Positions 21,102 to 22,308 of a DNA stretch of 22,308 nt are shown piece after piece. Source of the stretch: a virus; the IMG/VR virus record IMGVR_UViG_3300020578_006784, positions 1 through 22,308 of that record; one strand, written 5' to 3'. Every line of letters begins with the position of its first letter. Within the stretch, counting starts at the first letter, position 1. The notes under the pieces were generated by a model, which was not told the DNA's origin, made no database searches, and saw only the letters and a program-made list of their open reading frames with translations. The translations under genes and the position numbers were made by a program.

Positions 21102-21123
21102 TCCACATAAATAATATGTGGAT
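21101..21123 (+). repeat. perfect inverted repeat (8-base arms, 7-base loop) over a late promoter and a start codon
   Basis: The arms ATCCACAT (21101-21108) and ATGTGGAT (21116-21123) pair perfectly around the loop AAATAAT. The right arm contains the GTG start (21118) of the VanY-type gene; the left arm and loop contain the late box. In a read-through RNA the start codon would be buried in the stem. Confidence 0.75.
21106..21113 (+). promoter_or_regulatory. late-type promoter box (CATAAATA) of the VanY-type gene
   Basis: CATAAATA at 21106-21113 predicts +1 at about 21118-21119, on the GTG start and beyond the left arm of the inverted repeat. Confidence 0.65.
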
Positions 21124-21894
21124 TCTGATAATAAACAACTGCTAAGCCGTTACGATCTTATATCTGAAGCATTTACAGGTGCTAACGGCCGTTTAAATAC
21201 TTCTCAACTCACAGAAGTTCAACCAAACAAATTCTTAAGACCTGATGTAGCTCAACGGTTTCAAGCCATGGCTCAAGCGGCTCGAGCTGATGGTGTTAAC
21301 TTGCAAATTACTGATGCATATCGTAGTTATGAGCAACAAGTTGATGTGGCTCGTCGCAAAGGATTGTACAGTCAAGGTGGTCTAGCCGCTTATCCAGGTA
21401 CTTCTAACCATGGTTGGGGAACTGCAGTAGATTTAAATGTAAGAGGTAACCCGGGTGCTTTTGAATGGTTAAAGCAAAATGCAAGCCAGTATGGCTTTAC
21501 AAATATTCCAAGAGAACCCTGGCACTGGGAAGTTAAGTCAAAAGGTCAGGTACCTCCTGTACGTGTTTCACCTCAGCAACAAGCTGCACAGAGTCAATTA
21601 CCACCTCAAACACAACAGCAACAATTTCAGTTGCCTCCACAGCAATTCCGACCACCAACTCCTTTAATGCCAATTCCACAATACCAATCTAACCAGGCTC
21701 AATACACTTATCCACAGTTTATACCAAATTATTATGGCGGTTATGGGCAACAGAATATGGCCATGAATCCTTTGGGATTAATTACAGGCATGTTGGGTGG
21801 CATTGGAAATATGAGCGGTGGTGCTTTAGGACCAATAGCTGGCTTTGGCAATTTATTAGGCGGTTTATTAAATAACATAGGTAACATTGGCTAA
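21118..21894 (+). CDS. VanY-type D,D-carboxypeptidase/endopeptidase domain protein (M15/LAS peptidase)
   Basis: A 258-residue protein with an N-terminal LAS peptidase domain that cuts peptidoglycan cross-links. ITDAYRSYEQQ (64-74), GTSNHGWGTAVDLN (94-107) with zinc ligands H98 and D105, and REPWHWEVK (132-140) with catalytic E133 and zinc ligand H136 give a complete active site. Residues about 150-190 are Gln/Pro-rich and the C-terminal 50 are Gly/Met/Asn-rich and hydrophobic, unlike a simple soluble endolysin. The N-terminal SRYDLISEAFTG contains ISE, a possible prohead-protease cut site. The start is GTG 21118; an ATG two bases upstream is out of frame and stops early. It could act as lysin or as a virion-associated peptidase. 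Confidence 0.85.
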   Translation: MDSDNKQLLSRYDLISEAFTGANGRLNTSQLTEVQPNKFLRPDVAQRFQAMAQAARADGVNLQITDAYRSYEQQVDVARRKGLYSQGGLAAYPGTSNHGWGTAVDLNVRGNPGAFEWLKQNASQYGFTNIPREPWHWEVKSKGQVPPVRVSPQQQAAQSQLPPQTQQQQFQLPPQQFRPPTPLMPIPQYQSNQAQYTYPQFIPNYYGGYGQQNMAMNPLGLITGMLGGIGNMSGGALGPIAGFGNLLGGLLNNIGNIG

Positions 21895-21895
21895 T

Positions 21896-22308
21896 ATGAA
21901 CGATTTTAAAAATTTAAATTTACTCTATGAATCTTCTGTTAATAGTAAATTACTAACAGAAGATGAGAAATACATTGAACAAATAATTTTAGAAGTAGCA
22001 GATGAAGACTTGGATGCTGCTGCTGATGAAAAAGCTGAAGAGGGAATGTTTTCCAAAGGTATAAAACAAGGCATTATAAATTTAGCATGGTATCTGGCCA
22101 AAGTAGTTGATCCTTCAGGTGTATTGAGTTGGGGAGATTTAGGAAAAGCAATCTCAGGGTGGATGGCAAAACCATCAGTCTCAAATGCACTGTGGGTTGT
22201 ATTTGGAGTATACTGTGTAATACCATCGTTTGTGCCCACCGCCGCAGCTGCAGCAGCAGCTGGTGCAGCAGGGGGTCTAGCTGCTCCGGTCACAGGTGTT
22301 GCCGGTGG
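21896..22308 (+). CDS. hypothetical protein with hydrophobic Ala-rich segment, C-terminus outside the window
   Basis: The ATG at 21896 lies one base after the VanY gene's stop codon, and the frame stays open to the window end (137 residues). It starts MNDFKNLNLLYESSVNSKLL; LYE resembles the (L/I)xE site, and the MxxFKN opening is like the ligase-like protein's MNTFKNF. Acidic helices follow (residues 23-50), then a hydrophobic region (about 95-110, ALWVVFGVYCVIPSF) and an Ala/Gly-rich stretch that may be membrane-active. It is cotranscribed with the peptidase gene, so a shared role in lysis or in the virion is possible. The minus-strand frame over the Ala-rich part is a low-complexity shadow. 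Confidence 0.65.
   Translation, partial: MNDFKNLNLLYESSVNSKLLTEDEKYIEQIILEVADEDLDAAADEKAEEGMFSKGIKQGIINLAWYLAKVVDPSGVLSWGDLGKAISGWMAKPSVSNALWVVFGVYCVIPSFVPTAAAAAAAGAAGGLAAPVTGVAG

Noticed and set aside
21116-21145. ATG at 21116, two bases upstream of the VanY start
   Set aside because: It is out of frame with the peptidase and hits a stop after nine codons.
21925-22293. Minus-strand frame of about 122 codons, Ala-rich
   Set aside because: It mirrors the Ala/Gly-rich part of the plus-strand gene from 21896, whose start follows the VanY gene's stop by one base and whose protein has a MKxF-like start. The low-complexity composition explains the long opposite frame.
1-22308. tRNA genes, CRISPR arrays, insertion sequences, inteins and introns
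   Set aside because: No cloverleaf-like segments, spaced direct repeats, transposase motifs or interrupted core genes were seen; gp43, gp46 and uvsW are continuous.

Overview
The window is part of a T4-type (Straboviridae-like) myovirus genome, probably marine. The evidence is a set of T4 core genes: DNA polymerase gp43, UvsY, UvsW, the late sigma factor gp55, and the gp47/gp46 recombination nuclease. The DNA is AT-rich, intergenic gaps are a few tens of bases at most, and marine-myovirus accessory genes (phoH, folE, queD, queE) are present. I see no photosynthesis genes, tRNAs, rRNA, CRISPR arrays or insertion sequences. The host cannot be named from this window; an AT-rich marine bacterium is an inference.

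Layout: 1-2938 (minus) holds a partial conserved gene and gp43. 2986-3497 (plus) has two small genes, one membrane-bound. 3494-10068 (minus) has a putative glycosyltransferase and the tightly overlapping operon uvsY-uvsW-55-47-46. 10106-15246 (plus) is a block of poorly known genes: a small basic protein, a GIY-YIG-like protein, an orphan, two Pro/Ala-rich proteins, a possible PD-(D/E)XK protein, an HxGH nucleotidyltransferase and a ligase-like nucleotidyltransferase. 15236-17138 has an orphan on minus, a retropepsin-like protein on plus, and then a start-less small gene and folE on minus. 17188-19368 (plus) has a late orphan, a Cys-rich microprotein and queD. phoH (minus) and queE (plus) diverge from a shared promoter region. 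20904-22308 (plus) has a small orphan, a VanY-type peptidase and a partial gene that leaves the window.

Two themes run through the window. First, nearly every transcription unit seems to begin at or within a few bases of its start codon. Sigma70-like promoters (TTGATT-type -35, TATAAT-type -10) put the -10 about 6-7 bases before the start codon. T4-late-type boxes (NATAAATA) put the predicted +1 on, or 1-3 bases from, the start codon. Leaderless mRNAs therefore appear to be the norm for both classes. Second, many late-promoter genes start with a short MKxFxxFxxE-like segment resembling the T4 capsid-targeting sequence of internal proteins. This suggests a packaged set of enzymes (nucleotidyltransferase, ligase-like, nuclease-like, retropepsin-like and VanY-like proteins). 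A third point is a partial preQ0 pathway (FolE, QueD, QueE), which may serve 7-deazaguanine modification of phage DNA; QueC and a DNA transglycosylase are not in this window.
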